A DNA stretch of 64,000 nucleotides from an uncultured Christensenella sp. (GCA_910586035.1 CAJUHT010000002.1:1-64000); one strand, 5' to 3'; shown: positions 49,037-59,088, counted from the first letter of the stretch. Notes: generated by a model from the letters alone, not told the origin. Numbers and translations: made by a program.

Positions 49037-49737
49037 TATTCTCCTAAATTGTAAGAGACGGTTACGGCGGTTAAGCCGTTTTCTCTTATGTAACCGAGTA
49101 TTTGCGGAAGCGCTTTGACCGTTACGTCCATAGGGTGCATAAGCACAAATTCGCCCGTTTGCAAATTTTTTGTGGCGCGGCTCGTTATCAGAGCGACGTC
49201 GCCGTCGCGCCAATCGATTGTATCCCTGCTCCACATAATCGTCTTTAACCCAAGCGAAGCCGCCGCCGTTACGGTGCTGTCGTTAAACGCGCCCGATGGC
49301 GGGGCGAACAGAGTTATTTCCTTACCCAGAATGGCGTTTACAAGTTTTACGCTGGGGCGTATTTCCGCAAGGTTCTGCTCGTAAGTCATTTTGGAATGGT
49401 CCTTGTGGAAATATCCGTGCGAAGCCACCTCGTGTCCGCGCTCTGCAATTTGCCGCACGCAGTCGATGTTGTCGTCCGCCCAGCAACCGCCGAGGAAAAA
49501 AGTCGCCTTTGCCGAGTATTCGTCCAAAATGTCCATAATGGCTTCAACGTTTCGGGTGTTTTGGTATACGTTGAACATTAAGCTTACGCCCTTGCCCGCC
49601 TCCGACTTATAGTACAGGTTTTCGCCGTCGGAAGTAACTTCCGCCGCTTCGCCGCCGACAAAGCCTACTATGCTAATCGAAGCGATTATTGCGCACAATG
49701 CGATATTAACTATAACCGATATTATTTTATTTTTCAA
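49036..49737 (-). CDS. Polysaccharide-deacetylase-like protein (YlxY-type) with altered active site
   Basis: 233 aa. An N-terminal TM helix (about 5-27) anchors a NodB-fold domain. The catalytic TFDDG motif is replaced by MFNVYQNT, so both Asp are missing. SHGYFHKDH keeps the two His, and APPSGAFND replaces RPPxG. The YlxY group shows similar losses, so enzymatic activity is doubtful. It is followed directly by the M16 peptidase gene (TAATG-type overlap), a conserved pair. Confidence 0.88.
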   Translation of the reverse strand: MKNKIISVIVNIALCAIIASISIVGFVGGEAAEVTSDGENLYYKSEAGKGVSLMFNVYQNTRNVEAIMDILDEYSAKATFFLGGCWADDNIDCVRQIAERGHEVASHGYFHKDHSKMTYEQNLAEIRPSVKLVNAILGKEITLFAPPSGAFNDSTVTAAASLGLKTIMWSRDTIDWRDGDVALITSRATKNLQTGEFVLMHPMDVTVKALPQILGYIRENGLTAVTVSYNLGE

Positions 49738-49757
49738 TAGTTTGCCCCTAAAAATAT

Positions 49758-49772
49758 AATAGTATTACTATT
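49758..49772 (-). promoter_or_regulatory. 15-bp perfect palindrome upstream of the ylxY-like gene
   Basis: AATAGTA-T-TACTATT lies 21 nt before the start codon, in the only gap (69 nt) between mutS2 and this gene. It could be an operator. It loosely resembles the PadR-type operator at 7917-7935. Confidence 0.4.
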
Positions 49773-49806
49773 TTATTTAGGGTTTGACAAATGTAGAATT
49801 GCAGTT

Positions 49807-52176
49807 TTATTTTAGAAGGACAACGGTTACGCCTATTTCCCCCTCGCCGTACGCCCCCGCGCGGAATTCCTTTACCCCGCGGTGGCTTTTAAGCCTTTGA
49901 GCGATTGCCGCGCGCAGTTTGCCCGTGCCCACGCCGTGAATGATTTTAACCTGCTCCAAATTGTCGGTTAAAGCCTTATCGAGAAAATTTTCCACTTCGT
50001 AGAGGGCTTCCTCCACCGTAAGCCCGATTACGTTTATTTCAAAAGTCGGTTGCGAGGGAGAAAACTTTTTTACCACCTTAACCTTTTGCCCCTTTTGCGC
50101 CGCGGGTTGACGCTTTGACGGCGGCAGATATTTCAAGCCCGAAAGCCCTACTCTCAACTTAATGCTTCCGCAGGCAACTTCCGCCTCGCCCTTAGCCCTG
50201 TTGAACGAAAGCACCGTACCCACGCTTTGCATACTTTCAACAAACACTTCGCCGCCCGCCTTAATATCGTCCGCCGTAGCGGGGCGGTACTCCTGCACCG
50301 ATGTCGTTTCTTCCTGCCTGTACGCTTCGTCCTTTAATTTGTTTTTCAGAGTACGCGCGCGTATTAAATCGCTTTGCGTAAGTTCTTCTTTGGCAAATAT
50401 ACCCTCGATTTCTTCAAGCAGTTGCTCGGCGCGGGCTGTGCGTTCGTTTATAATGCGCCTGCTCTCCGCCCTTGCGCTTGCACCCAGACTGTTCTTTTCT
50501 CTTTCAAGCGAAGCCAAGACCTTTTTGGCTTGTTCCGTCTTTTCGCCCCACTCGGTTTCCAGCCTGCGGGCGCGCTCCGCCGCCGCGTCGGCTTCCAGAC
50601 GGCTCTCTTCCGCCCTCTTTAAAATATTGTCGTAACTTCTGCCCTCGTCGGAAAGATAGCTCTCCGCCGCGGCAAGTATTTCGGGCTTCATACCCAGCCT
50701 GCGGGAAACGGCAAGCGCGTTGCTTGCGCCCGCAAGACCTATTTTTATACTGTAAAGCGGCTTTAACGTTGCGCTGTCGAATTGCATAGACGCGTTTTCA
50801 ATGCCGCCCAACGCGTAGGCAAACTCTTTCAGCGCGGTGAAGTGCGTGGTTATAATTCCCTTGGCGCCACGCGCAAGCAGGTACTCGGTTACGGCGCGGG
50901 CGATTGCCTGCCCCTCGTCGGGATTGGTGCCGCCGCCCAGCTCGTCTATCAGTACAAGGCTGTCGCCGTCCGCTCCGTCGCAAATCGCCGACACGGCTGT
51001 CATATGGCTGGAAAAGGTTGAAAGACTGTCCTCTATGCTCTGACTGTCGCCCACGTCGCAGAATACGTTGGCGAACGCGCACACTTCGCTGCCCTCTGCC
51101 GCGGGTATAAACAGTCCGCATTCAGCCATAAGGCAGAACAGCCCCGTCATTTTAAGCGTTACCGTCTTGCCGCCCGTGTTTGCGCCGCTGAGAAGTAAAA
51201 AAGAATAGTCTTTACCCAACTCTACCGAAACGGGCACAACCGTGTTTTTATCTATCAGCGGGTGCCGCCCCTTTACGATGTTTACGTAACCGCGCTTATT
51301 TATTTTAGGGCAGGTCGCCTTTATAGAGTACGCGTACTCCGCCCTCGCGTAATTCAAATCAATTTCCGTAAGCGCCTCTATATCCCTTTCCAGCAAATCC
51401 GCCATTGCGCCGACGCGCGCCGACAGGGCTTTTAAAATGCGCTCCACTTCCTGCTTTTCGTCGAGCGTAAGGGAAATGAGTTCGTTGTTTAAATTCAAAA
51501 CGTACTCCGGCTCGATAAAGAAAGTCGCGCCCGACTGCGAACGGTCGTGCACAAAGCCCTTTACCCTGCCCTTGTACTCCGCCTTGACGGGAATTACGTA
51601 TCTGTCGTTTCTTATGGTTACTATGCTGTCCTGCAAATACGCCGTGTTGGCGCCCGTAACATACTCTGAAAGACTGCTCCTTATCCTTTCGTTTAAGCTT
51701 TTGATTTTGCTTCTTATTGAGTACAGCGCGTCGCTTGCAAAGTCGCTTACCTGTTCGGAATTTATAATCTTTTCGGTTATATCCCTTTCGAGCGCCTCGT
51801 CAAAATACAGACGCGCGGCAAGCCCTTTCATTATTACTATATCTTCGTCCGCCGAATTTACCGCGCGGTACGAAGCGCGCGCCGAACGGAGCAGGGCGTT
51901 TACGTCGAGCAACTCCCCGCAGGAAAGCGCCGCCCCCTTTGCCGCGCGGCGGACAAGGGGCAGAACGTCGGGAAAGTACTCCACTTTGCCCACGCCGTAT
52001 TTAAACAGAAGCCTGTCGCACTCCTGCGTGAAAGCCAGCCTTTCGCGCACCTCTGCAACGTCGCTCGATGGCGCAAGGTTTTTAAGCGCGCTCTTTGTGG
52101 AGTTGAGGCAGGCAAACTCCGCGCAGGCGCATAGGATTTTATCGAGTTCGAGTTTGCGTAAATTTGATTTATCCAT
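49807..52176 (-). CDS. mutS2: MutS2 (ribosome-associated / DNA-binding ATPase with Smr domain)
   Basis: 789 aa. The MutS-like core has Walker A SGANTGGKTVTLKM (about residue 335), Walker B SLVLIDELGGGTNPDEG, and ATTHFTALKEFAY. A coiled-coil clamp covers 500-620, and the C-terminal Smr domain has IHGVGTGKLRAAI. The Smr DLRG-like start is changed to NVIGLTVEEA, so nuclease activity may be weaker. MutS2 resolves collided ribosomes and suppresses homologous recombination. Complete length. Confidence 0.95.
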   Translation of the reverse strand: MDKSNLRKLELDKILCACAEFACLNSTKSALKNLAPSSDVAEVRERLAFTQECDRLLFKYGVGKVEYFPDVLPLVRRAAKGAALSCGELLDVNALLRSARASYRAVNSADEDIVIMKGLAARLYFDEALERDITEKIINSEQVSDFASDALYSIRSKIKSLNERIRSSLSEYVTGANTAYLQDSIVTIRNDRYVIPVKAEYKGRVKGFVHDRSQSGATFFIEPEYVLNLNNELISLTLDEKQEVERILKALSARVGAMADLLERDIEALTEIDLNYARAEYAYSIKATCPKINKRGYVNIVKGRHPLIDKNTVVPVSVELGKDYSFLLLSGANTGGKTVTLKMTGLFCLMAECGLFIPAAEGSEVCAFANVFCDVGDSQSIEDSLSTFSSHMTAVSAICDGADGDSLVLIDELGGGTNPDEGQAIARAVTEYLLARGAKGIITTHFTALKEFAYALGGIENASMQFDSATLKPLYSIKIGLAGASNALAVSRRLGMKPEILAAAESYLSDEGRSYDNILKRAEESRLEADAAAERARRLETEWGEKTEQAKKVLASLEREKNSLGASARAESRRIINERTARAEQLLEEIEGIFAKEELTQSDLIRARTLKNKLKDEAYRQEETTSVQEYRPATADDIKAGGEVFVESMQSVGTVLSFNRAKGEAEVACGSIKLRVGLSGLKYLPPSKRQPAAQKGQKVKVVKKFSPSQPTFEINVIGLTVEEALYEVENFLDKALTDNLEQVKIIHGVGTGKLRAAIAQRLKSHRGVKEFRAGAYGEGEIGVTVVLLK

Positions 52177-52198
52177 AATCTTTTAAACAATAAATTTT

Positions 52199-54358
52199 TT
52201 AAAATACGGGTTTTTCGGAGTGCCCTTTCGTGTGGCCGCTTTCTCCGCGCTTGGAGTTTCGGGCGTAAAAACCGCTTGGACAAACTTCGACTTTCAATGC
52301 GCCCGTAAACGCGTTTTGACATTTGAGTTCCGCGCAGTTGTACAGTTCGAAGCGGCAACCCTCCGTTTCGTACCGCCTGAGCGGAAACGCCCTGCCGTCG
52401 CCGTCCGTAAGGGTATAGAAGTTTCTTTTATCGCAATCGCGGCAGGTTTTACCGAACGGACAGTAAATGAGGTCCATAACCTTTATATCGCCGCTTGTAA
52501 GATAAAACGTATTAAAGCGAGCAAGCGGCTTGGCTTCCGCCGTTGTAAGTTCCTTGGAAATTACTTTGTAGTCGGCGGGGCACATATCTACGGAAACATA
52601 GTTGAAAAGATTGAAGCCCGCGCCCGCAAAAAGCTTTTTATCAAGCGCTCTTGCAAGCGGAACGGCGTAATTGCCCCCGCAATATATGCCGTCGAACGGC
52701 TGCAAAAGCCCCTTTACCCCCTCCAATTCACCGTCCGTCAGGCGGGGCGGAAGATAGAGGAATTTTTCGCCCGGAAAGCCCTTTAAAAGCGGCGACAAAT
52801 CGCCTTTATACGCGTCGGGTTTCAATATACCTATATCCGCCTTTACGCCGCAGAGCGAACGCGCGATAACCGCCGTTTTGTCGTTTTTCTGCAACGGTTC
52901 GGGGTTGGGAAGGCTTATATCTTGACTGCACATTGCCGAACCGTTCGGGCAATGTTCGCGCATAATCTGCGCGTAAACTTCGCGCCTGAACGCGTTGAGA
53001 AGGGAAGCGGGCACAAAAATATCGCCAACAACGGAGATGTCGCCGTAAACCAATTGGTACGGATATATGTCCGTTTTATTGAAGCACTTTTTAAAATCTT
53101 CGGCGGTAAAACTGCTCCCGCGGGAAGCTTCCGCATCAAAATCCGCCGTATATTGCCTGCCGTTTACGGTTACAACGGGGCGTTCGCCGCAAGCGAACAC
53201 AGCCGAAATTTTCAACTCGTATTTGCGGCTTACGGACGACAGGTTTTTGCTTAAAGAATTGTCTGTTGTAATAAAAGCTTTGTCGCCGTTTTTCAGCCTT
53301 ATCGAACACTTTAACGTAAAGCCGCCCTTTACCCTTTCGCCGAACGCCGCGCCGCACAGTTCTTTGCCGTTTCTTAAAATTTTAAAGCCGTCGCCCTCGC
53401 CCGCGCGCGCGGAAGTGCGGCAGATATACTTGCCGCTTTCAACCGAAATTACGCCGACGTACTCGCCCATATGCCCCTGAACGGCGGAAGATATTAGCGA
53501 CCTGTCCTGCCCGAATGCAAGCCCCTTAGTGTAATTGCCCCTGTTATATGCGCGTTTCAACGCGGAAAATTGCGCGGCGCACGCGCTTCCGTCCAACAGC
53601 TTTTTATAGTAATCGACCGCGGCGGAAACGTATTCGGGGCGGCGCATTCTCCCCTCTATTTTAAAGGAAGAAACGCCCGCCTGCGCAAGTTTTTTAATAT
53701 CCTCGCCCACGCACAAATCGGAAAGGGAAATACGGTACGCGTATTCCTCGAACCCCCGCCTGTCTATTTTATACTGCTTGCGGCAGGGCTGTTTGCACTT
53801 TCCCCTGTTGCCGCTGTTGCCGCCCGCAAACGAAGACAGATAGCACTGCCCCGAAAAACAGGTGCAGAGCGCGCCCTGAATAAACGCCTCCGTTTCTATG
53901 ATTTTGGAGATTTTTTCGATATCGGCAATGGTCGTTTCCCTTGCGAGAACAACGCGCGAAAAACCCAGCTCCTTGGCGTACTGCGCGCCTAAAACGTTGT
54001 TTATCCCCGCCTGCGTGGACAGATGCAGGCACATTTGCGGGCAGAGCTTTTTTAAGTATGCGCCAAGGTAAATATCCTGAATTATGAGCGCGTCCGCGCC
54101 CGCGTTGTGCGCCTTAACCGCGCTATTTACAAACTCTTTCAGCTCCGAATTTTTTACGAGCGTGTTCATTGCCACGTAAATTTTTACGCCGAAAAGGTGC
54201 GCGCGTGCAATTAGATTTTCCAGCGACTGCCAATCGAAATTAGCCGCGCTACTGCGCGCGGAAAACGCCGATAGCCCGAGATATATTGCGTCCGCGCCCG
54301 CGTTGATTGCGGCGTACGCGCAACTTTCGTCGCCCGCGGGGGCTAAAATTTCCATCAT
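52199..54358 (-). CDS. U32-family peptidase / RNA-modification protein
   Basis: 719 aa. The N-terminal barrel begins MEILAPAGDESCAYAAINAGADAIYLG. The Cys cluster is EAFIQGALCTCFSGQCYLSS...GKCKQPCR (about 165-195) with a later C-rich pair (FGKTCRDCDKR), likely holding an Fe-S cluster. A DUF3656-type extension is at 380-500. Related proteins (TrhP, RlhA) hydroxylate RNA bases with prephenate. This long form is common in Clostridia and its substrate is not settled. It starts in an ATGATG overlap with the HAD gene. Confidence 0.9.
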   Translation of the reverse strand: MMEILAPAGDESCAYAAINAGADAIYLGLSAFSARSSAANFDWQSLENLIARAHLFGVKIYVAMNTLVKNSELKEFVNSAVKAHNAGADALIIQDIYLGAYLKKLCPQMCLHLSTQAGINNVLGAQYAKELGFSRVVLARETTIADIEKISKIIETEAFIQGALCTCFSGQCYLSSFAGGNSGNRGKCKQPCRKQYKIDRRGFEEYAYRISLSDLCVGEDIKKLAQAGVSSFKIEGRMRRPEYVSAAVDYYKKLLDGSACAAQFSALKRAYNRGNYTKGLAFGQDRSLISSAVQGHMGEYVGVISVESGKYICRTSARAGEGDGFKILRNGKELCGAAFGERVKGGFTLKCSIRLKNGDKAFITTDNSLSKNLSSVSRKYELKISAVFACGERPVVTVNGRQYTADFDAEASRGSSFTAEDFKKCFNKTDIYPYQLVYGDISVVGDIFVPASLLNAFRREVYAQIMREHCPNGSAMCSQDISLPNPEPLQKNDKTAVIARSLCGVKADIGILKPDAYKGDLSPLLKGFPGEKFLYLPPRLTDGELEGVKGLLQPFDGIYCGGNYAVPLARALDKKLFAGAGFNLFNYVSVDMCPADYKVISKELTTAEAKPLARFNTFYLTSGDIKVMDLIYCPFGKTCRDCDKRNFYTLTDGDGRAFPLRRYETEGCRFELYNCAELKCQNAFTGALKVEVCPSGFYARNSKRGESGHTKGHSEKPVF

Positions 54359-55185
54359 ACTTCTTTATACCCGAACTTTTCAATGACCGCCGCCACCGCG
54401 CCCTCGTCGTTGGTTACGGTTATGTAATCGGCAACCTCTTTAAGCTCTTTTTCGGCGTTGCCGACAGCCACGCCTACGCCCGCCCTTTCAATCATAGTTA
54501 TATCGTTTAAATTATCGCCTACGGCGCAACAGCTTTCGACGGGCACGCCGTAATGCGCGCACAAAAACTCAACCGCCGCGCCCTTGGTTTCGCCGAGCGG
54601 CGCAATTTCAATAAGCACTTTTGCGCTGCAAGTAACGTCGAACTTACTTCCAAGCCGCGCCGCAAGCTTTTTAAACAGCTCCGCCTGAGATTCGGGGCGG
54701 CACAATACCGCAACTTTATTAAACGCCTTTTTTCCGCCCGCCGCAACCTCGGACAGGGGCAAATCGGAATGCAGAGCCGTTACCCCTATAATGCTTTCGT
54801 AATAATTTAAATGCTTTTCGTCCGCGGGCAGACTGCTGTAAAAACCGTCCACGAAATAGAGTTGAACGTTTTCGTTCAGCTCCTCCACCGCACGGCAAAT
54901 TTCAGCCGCCTCCGCGGGGGCGAGGCAAACGTTTCTTATAATTTTGCCCGTTTCGATTTCGGCAATCACCGAGCCCTGACAGGCGACGACCAAGCCCTTT
55001 AAGCCCATTCCCCTCGCGCGGGGAAGCACGGACGGCAATATCCTGCCCGTGCACACGGCAAAGATTCCTCCGTCGTTTAAGTAGGCATTTATGGCGTTTA
55101 CCACGCTTTCGGGAACCTGATTTTCCGAGTTTGCAAGCGTGCCGTCAAAGTCGGAAACTATTAGTCTGCACTTCAATTCTTTCAT
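54355..55185 (-). CDS. HAD-superfamily (Cof-type) phosphatase
   Basis: 276 aa. Motif I is VSDFDGTLA, motif III has ETKGAAVEFL Lys, and motif IV is AVGDNLNDITMIERAG, with a type-IIB cap at about 85-200. Cof-type HADs dephosphorylate sugar phosphates or nucleotides. It overlaps uvrC (ATGA) and U32. Confidence 0.93.
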   Translation of the reverse strand: MKELKCRLIVSDFDGTLANSENQVPESVVNAINAYLNDGGIFAVCTGRILPSVLPRARGMGLKGLVVACQGSVIAEIETGKIIRNVCLAPAEAAEICRAVEELNENVQLYFVDGFYSSLPADEKHLNYYESIIGVTALHSDLPLSEVAAGGKKAFNKVAVLCRPESQAELFKKLAARLGSKFDVTCSAKVLIEIAPLGETKGAAVEFLCAHYGVPVESCCAVGDNLNDITMIERAGVGVAVGNAEKELKEVADYITVTNDEGAVAAVIEKFGYKEV

Positions 55186-56993
55186 AAATTCTCGCTGAGA
55201 TACGCCTTTATCTTCTTAGCCAACGCGGGACCTATTCCCTCGGTTTTGGCAAGCTCTTCTTCCGTGGCGTTCATAATTCTTTCTATATTGGAAAACTTTT
55301 CCATAAGCGCAACGCGCTTGCGTTTGCCCACCCCCTCTATACCGTCCAGCACGCTCGCCAGACTGTTTTTGGAGTGCAGGTTGCGGAAGTAGGTTACGGC
55401 GAAGCGGTGGGCTTCGTCCCTTATCCTCTGCACTACCCGAAGCGAATAATCGCTCTTGGGAAGTTTTACGCTTTCCGCGCTCGACAGAGTGAAAATCTCT
55501 TCTTCCTGCTTGGCTATCGAAACCAAGTCTATGCCGTCCACGCCCAACTCGTCGAATATTTGCTTTACCGCGCTCAGCTGCCCCTTGCCGCCGTCGATAA
55601 TAACAAGGTCGGGCTTGGGGAAACGCTCTTCCTCCTCGGTGCCCAGCTTTTTAAGCCTGCGCAACAAAACTTCTTTAAGCGAAGCGAAGTCGTCCGCGCC
55701 CTCCACCGTCTTTATCCTGAAACGGCGGTAGGAAGTTTTGTCCGCCTCGCCGTCGATAAAAACGACCATAGAGGCGACCTTGTCCACACCCGAAACGTTG
55801 GAAATGTCGTAACACTCCATTCTTCGCGGATAGCGCGAAAGACTTAGTAAATTTTGCAACCTTTCGCAGGCGTTTAAAGTCATATCGTCCTTGTGCTTGA
55901 TTCTCTCCACCGATTTGAGCAGATAGTCGCGCACGTTCTCGCCCGCCATATCCAAAAGGCGCGCCTTTACGCCCTGCTTGGCAAGCGTTACGGTAACGTT
56001 CTTTTTAAGCTTGTCCTTAAAGAACGCTTCCAAAAATTCCTTTTCGCAATACTCCTGCGCAATTATTTCCGCGGGCGGTTCGTGTACCGAATAGTACTGC
56101 GTTATAAACGAAGTCAGCGCGTCGGCGTCGGAAGTGTGCGCGTCGTCCAGCGCGAAAGACGCGCCTCCCTGCATTATCCCCTTGCGCGTTACAAGCATAC
56201 TCACGGCGGAATAAAGTCCGTTTGTGGCGTATGCTATAACGTCCGCGTCGATAGCTTTATTTATGGTGGTTATACGCTTTGCTTCCAGCTTGGATAGCAT
56301 AGAAAGCTTGTTTTTATAGTCGAGAGCCAGCTCGAAAGCTTCGTTTTCGGCGGCGGCGAGCATCTTGCTCTTTAAAATTTCGCTTGCGGCGGAATAGTTG
56401 CCGTCGAGGAAATTCAACGCCTGTCTTACCCTTTCGGCATACTCCTCCCTGCTTATTCTGTGGGCGCAGGGAGCGCAACACTTTTGTATATGATAGTTTA
56501 AGCACTCTCGCTTGGGCGTAGCCGTTATGGACGTACGGCACAGCCGCACGCAAAACAAAAGCTGACAGGTTTCCAATATATCCTTATAATTTATGCCGCC
56601 CATAAACGGACCGAAATATCTGCAACCGTCCTTTTTTATTTTGCGGGTTACGTAAAACCCGGGGAATTCTTCCCGCGTGTCCACCTTGATATACGGATAA
56701 GTTTTATCGTCCTTTAAGAGTATGTTGTACTTGGGCTTGTATTTTTTTATTAAGTTGTTTTCAAGGGCGAGCGCGTCGATTTCGGTTGCCGTGATAATAT
56801 AGTTGAAGTCGGCTATATTTTCCACCATACGCATAACCTTTTCGGGCTTGGACGCGCTGTGGAAATATTGGCGCACCCTGTTCTTTAAAACGCGCGCCTT
56901 GCCCACGTAAATTACGTTTCCGTAACAATCGAGCATTATATATACGCCCGGACTGTCGGGCAACAGTTTTAACTTTTCCTTTATTACGTCCAT
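55182..56993 (-). CDS. uvrC: UvrABC system protein C
   Basis: 603 aa from the ATG at 56993. GIY-YIG nuclease SPGVYIMLDCYGNVIYVGKAR (residues 13-35), a Cys motif ECLNYHIQKCCAPCAHRI, a UVR domain, the RNase H-like second nuclease (MECYDISNVSG...VIIDGGKGQL), and C-terminal helix-hairpin-helix repeats. It cuts 3' and 5' of DNA lesions. The promoter (TTGCAA 57033-57038, 17 bp, TATAAT 57010-57015) implies a start near 57003, only 10 nt before the ATG and without a Shine-Dalgarno. Confidence 0.95.
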   Translation of the reverse strand: MDVIKEKLKLLPDSPGVYIMLDCYGNVIYVGKARVLKNRVRQYFHSASKPEKVMRMVENIADFNYIITATEIDALALENNLIKKYKPKYNILLKDDKTYPYIKVDTREEFPGFYVTRKIKKDGCRYFGPFMGGINYKDILETCQLLFCVRLCRTSITATPKRECLNYHIQKCCAPCAHRISREEYAERVRQALNFLDGNYSAASEILKSKMLAAAENEAFELALDYKNKLSMLSKLEAKRITTINKAIDADVIAYATNGLYSAVSMLVTRKGIMQGGASFALDDAHTSDADALTSFITQYYSVHEPPAEIIAQEYCEKEFLEAFFKDKLKKNVTVTLAKQGVKARLLDMAGENVRDYLLKSVERIKHKDDMTLNACERLQNLLSLSRYPRRMECYDISNVSGVDKVASMVVFIDGEADKTSYRRFRIKTVEGADDFASLKEVLLRRLKKLGTEEEERFPKPDLVIIDGGKGQLSAVKQIFDELGVDGIDLVSIAKQEEEIFTLSSAESVKLPKSDYSLRVVQRIRDEAHRFAVTYFRNLHSKNSLASVLDGIEGVGKRKRVALMEKFSNIERIMNATEEELAKTEGIGPALAKKIKAYLSENL

Positions 56994-57009
56994 AAAAAAA
57001 TACGCGTAT

Positions 57010-57038
57010 ATTATACCACGCCCGCGCCGCTTTTGCAA
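57010..57038 (-). promoter_or_regulatory. uvrC promoter giving a near-leaderless transcript
   Basis: TTGCAA at 57033-57038, 17-bp spacer and TATAAT at 57015-57010 on the minus strand. The ATG lies only 17 nt from the -10 box. A SOS box was not seen. Confidence 0.7.
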
Positions 57039-57096
57039 CCTTAAAAACAAAAATGCGCCCCGCTCCTTGCGGAACGGGGCTTAAATTGTAAATTAC

Positions 57097-57522
57097 TCAA
57101 TACCAGACAAGCGCGCTGCTTAATCCCGCGCCGACAATTATAAGCGCAATGCAAACTATAACCGCAAACGCCTCGATACCCAAAAATACCGAGGAAACGA
57201 TTATTCCCGCCTTGGACAGGGAAAGCGACTTTGCGCTACCCGTCTTCTTGCTTTCGTTATGCGCGACGATACTTAAAATAAGCCCCACAAGCGTCCAGAA
57301 AAAGGACAATATAAACCCTGCTATGCACATAGAAGAGTACGAATCTACTACGGGGCGGGGCGCGGAGTTTTGCGCGTAGCCGTTGCCGACGTTGTTATAA
57401 CCGTTGTAGTTATTATAGTCGTTAGCTTTGCTTACGTTGTCGTACTGAACGCTGCAACCGCACTTAGGGCAGATGATGGCGTCGTCTAAAACGCTTGAAC
57501 CGCAATGAATACAATATTTCAT
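57097..57522 (-). CDS. Zinc-ribbon membrane protein
   Basis: 141 aa. An N-terminal zinc ribbon (YCIHCGSSVLDDAIICPKCG), a low-complexity Asn/Tyr-rich linker (about 25-55), and two TM helices in the DUF4190-like layout (SMCIAGFILSFFWTLVGLILSIVAHNESKK and SKAGIIVSSVFLGIEAFAVIVC). The family is widespread without known function. A GGAGG site lies at the right distance. Confidence 0.85.
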   Translation of the reverse strand: MKYCIHCGSSVLDDAIICPKCGCSVQYDNVSKANDYNNYNGYNNVGNGYAQNSAPRPVVDSYSSMCIAGFILSFFWTLVGLILSIVAHNESKKTGSAKSLSLSKAGIIVSSVFLGIEAFAVIVCIALIIVGAGLSSALVWY

Positions 57523-57660
57523 AAAACACCTCCGTTTAACGGAATTTTTATAATTATAGACTTTTAAATAACCGAATAATCTGTTATCCGCGTCTTTTTT
57601 ATCGCCTTTCGATATTTAAACGCCGCAACGCGCGCGTTTGTCCCGAAATTACCAAAATTT

Positions 57661-59088
57661 TTAATACGCGCGGGCAAAATAAACCGAGTGTTTGGCGGGC
57701 TTGCCGCATACGGCGCAAACCTCGTGCTGTAATTTATCGCAAATTACCCTTGCCGTGGCGTTTGTTTTTTCCTTTATCTTATCCTCGCAGTCGCGGCAAC
57801 CGCACCAACCCGCCTTTACGAAGTTGCCCGCTTCAACGCCGCTTAAAATTCCTTCCGCGTCGTTTGCGGAAACGATTTTTTCGTCCCTGCGGGCGCGCGC
57901 GCTTTCGAGCATATCGCGCTGAACGCACTCCAAGAGCGAAACGACGGTTTCAACGGTTGCGCCGAGCGCGCACTCCGATTTTTCCAGCGTGTCGCGGCGG
58001 AAAAGCATAACCTTGCCCGCCTCCAAATCGCGCGGACCCACCTCTATTCTTACGGGCACGCCCTTCATCTCCCATTCGTTGAATTTCCAGCCGGGGGAGT
58101 TGTCGGTATCGTCTAAAACAACCCTTACGCCAGCCTTTTCGAGCTTGGTTTTTATGTCTTGGCAAGCTTCCATAACCCCGCCCTTTTTGGCGGCTATGGG
58201 AACGATTACCGCCTGTTCGGGAGCTACCTTGGGGGGAAGCACAAGACCGCGCGCATCGCCGTGAGCCATTATAACCGCGCCAATCATACGCGTGGAAGTG
58301 CCCCAGCTTGTGGTATAGGCATACTTCTGCACGCCGTCCTTATCAAGAAATTTTATGTCGAACGCCTTGGAAAAATTCTGACCGAGGTAGTGCGAAGTTC
58401 CCGATTGAAGGCTTTTGCCGTCCTTCATCATAGCTTCCATACCGAAAGTGGCGACCGCGCCGGCAAATTTTTCCTTTTCCGTCTTTCTTCCGCAGAGTAC
58501 GGGAATGGCAAGCACGTTTTCGGCAAACTCCTTATACACGCCGAGCATCTTTATGGTTTCTTCCATAGCCTCCTCTTCGGTGGCGTGCACGGTGTGCCCT
58601 TCCTGCCAGAGAAATTCCGAAGTCCTTAAAAACGGGCGGGTGGTCTTTTCCCAGCGCATAACGTTAGCCCACTGGTTGATTAGTATGGGCAAATCGCGGT
58701 AGGACTGCAACCACTTGGAATACATATTGCCTATTATCGTTTCGGAAGTGGGGCGTATTGCCAAGGGCTCGGCAAGTTCTTCGCCGCCCGCGTGCGTTAC
58801 AACAGCCACTTCGGGGGCGAACCCCTCCACGTGCTCGGCTTCCTTTGTAAAAAAGCTCATAGGAATGAGCATAGGGAAATATGCGTTTTTATGACCCGTA
58901 GCCTTAAAACGCGCGTCCATCTCCCTTTGGATATTTTCCCAGATAGCATAGCCGTACGGTCTTATTACCATAGTGCCCTTAACGGGACCGTAATCGACAA
59001 GCCCCGTCTTTTTACATACGTCGGTGTACCACTGCGGAAAATCGGCTTCGATATCCGCGATGTTTTCTACAAAATTGTCCTTTGCCAT
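57661..59088 (-). CDS. proS: Prolyl-tRNA synthetase, archaeal/eukaryote-like type
   Basis: 475 aa from the ATG at 59088 (AAAGGAAG site). It lacks the bacterial INS editing domain (the bacterial form is about 570 aa). Class II motif 2 reads RWEKTTRPFLRTSEFLWQEGH. Later blocks are MAHGDARGLVLPPKVAPEQAVIVPI, and a C-terminal zinc-type region with CGCRDCEDK...CAVCGKPA ending FARAY. It joins Pro to tRNA-Pro. The type is common in Clostridia. Confidence 0.95.
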   Translation of the reverse strand: MAKDNFVENIADIEADFPQWYTDVCKKTGLVDYGPVKGTMVIRPYGYAIWENIQREMDARFKATGHKNAYFPMLIPMSFFTKEAEHVEGFAPEVAVVTHAGGEELAEPLAIRPTSETIIGNMYSKWLQSYRDLPILINQWANVMRWEKTTRPFLRTSEFLWQEGHTVHATEEEAMEETIKMLGVYKEFAENVLAIPVLCGRKTEKEKFAGAVATFGMEAMMKDGKSLQSGTSHYLGQNFSKAFDIKFLDKDGVQKYAYTTSWGTSTRMIGAVIMAHGDARGLVLPPKVAPEQAVIVPIAAKKGGVMEACQDIKTKLEKAGVRVVLDDTDNSPGWKFNEWEMKGVPVRIEVGPRDLEAGKVMLFRRDTLEKSECALGATVETVVSLLECVQRDMLESARARRDEKIVSANDAEGILSGVEAGNFVKAGWCGCRDCEDKIKEKTNATARVICDKLQHEVCAVCGKPAKHSVYFARAY

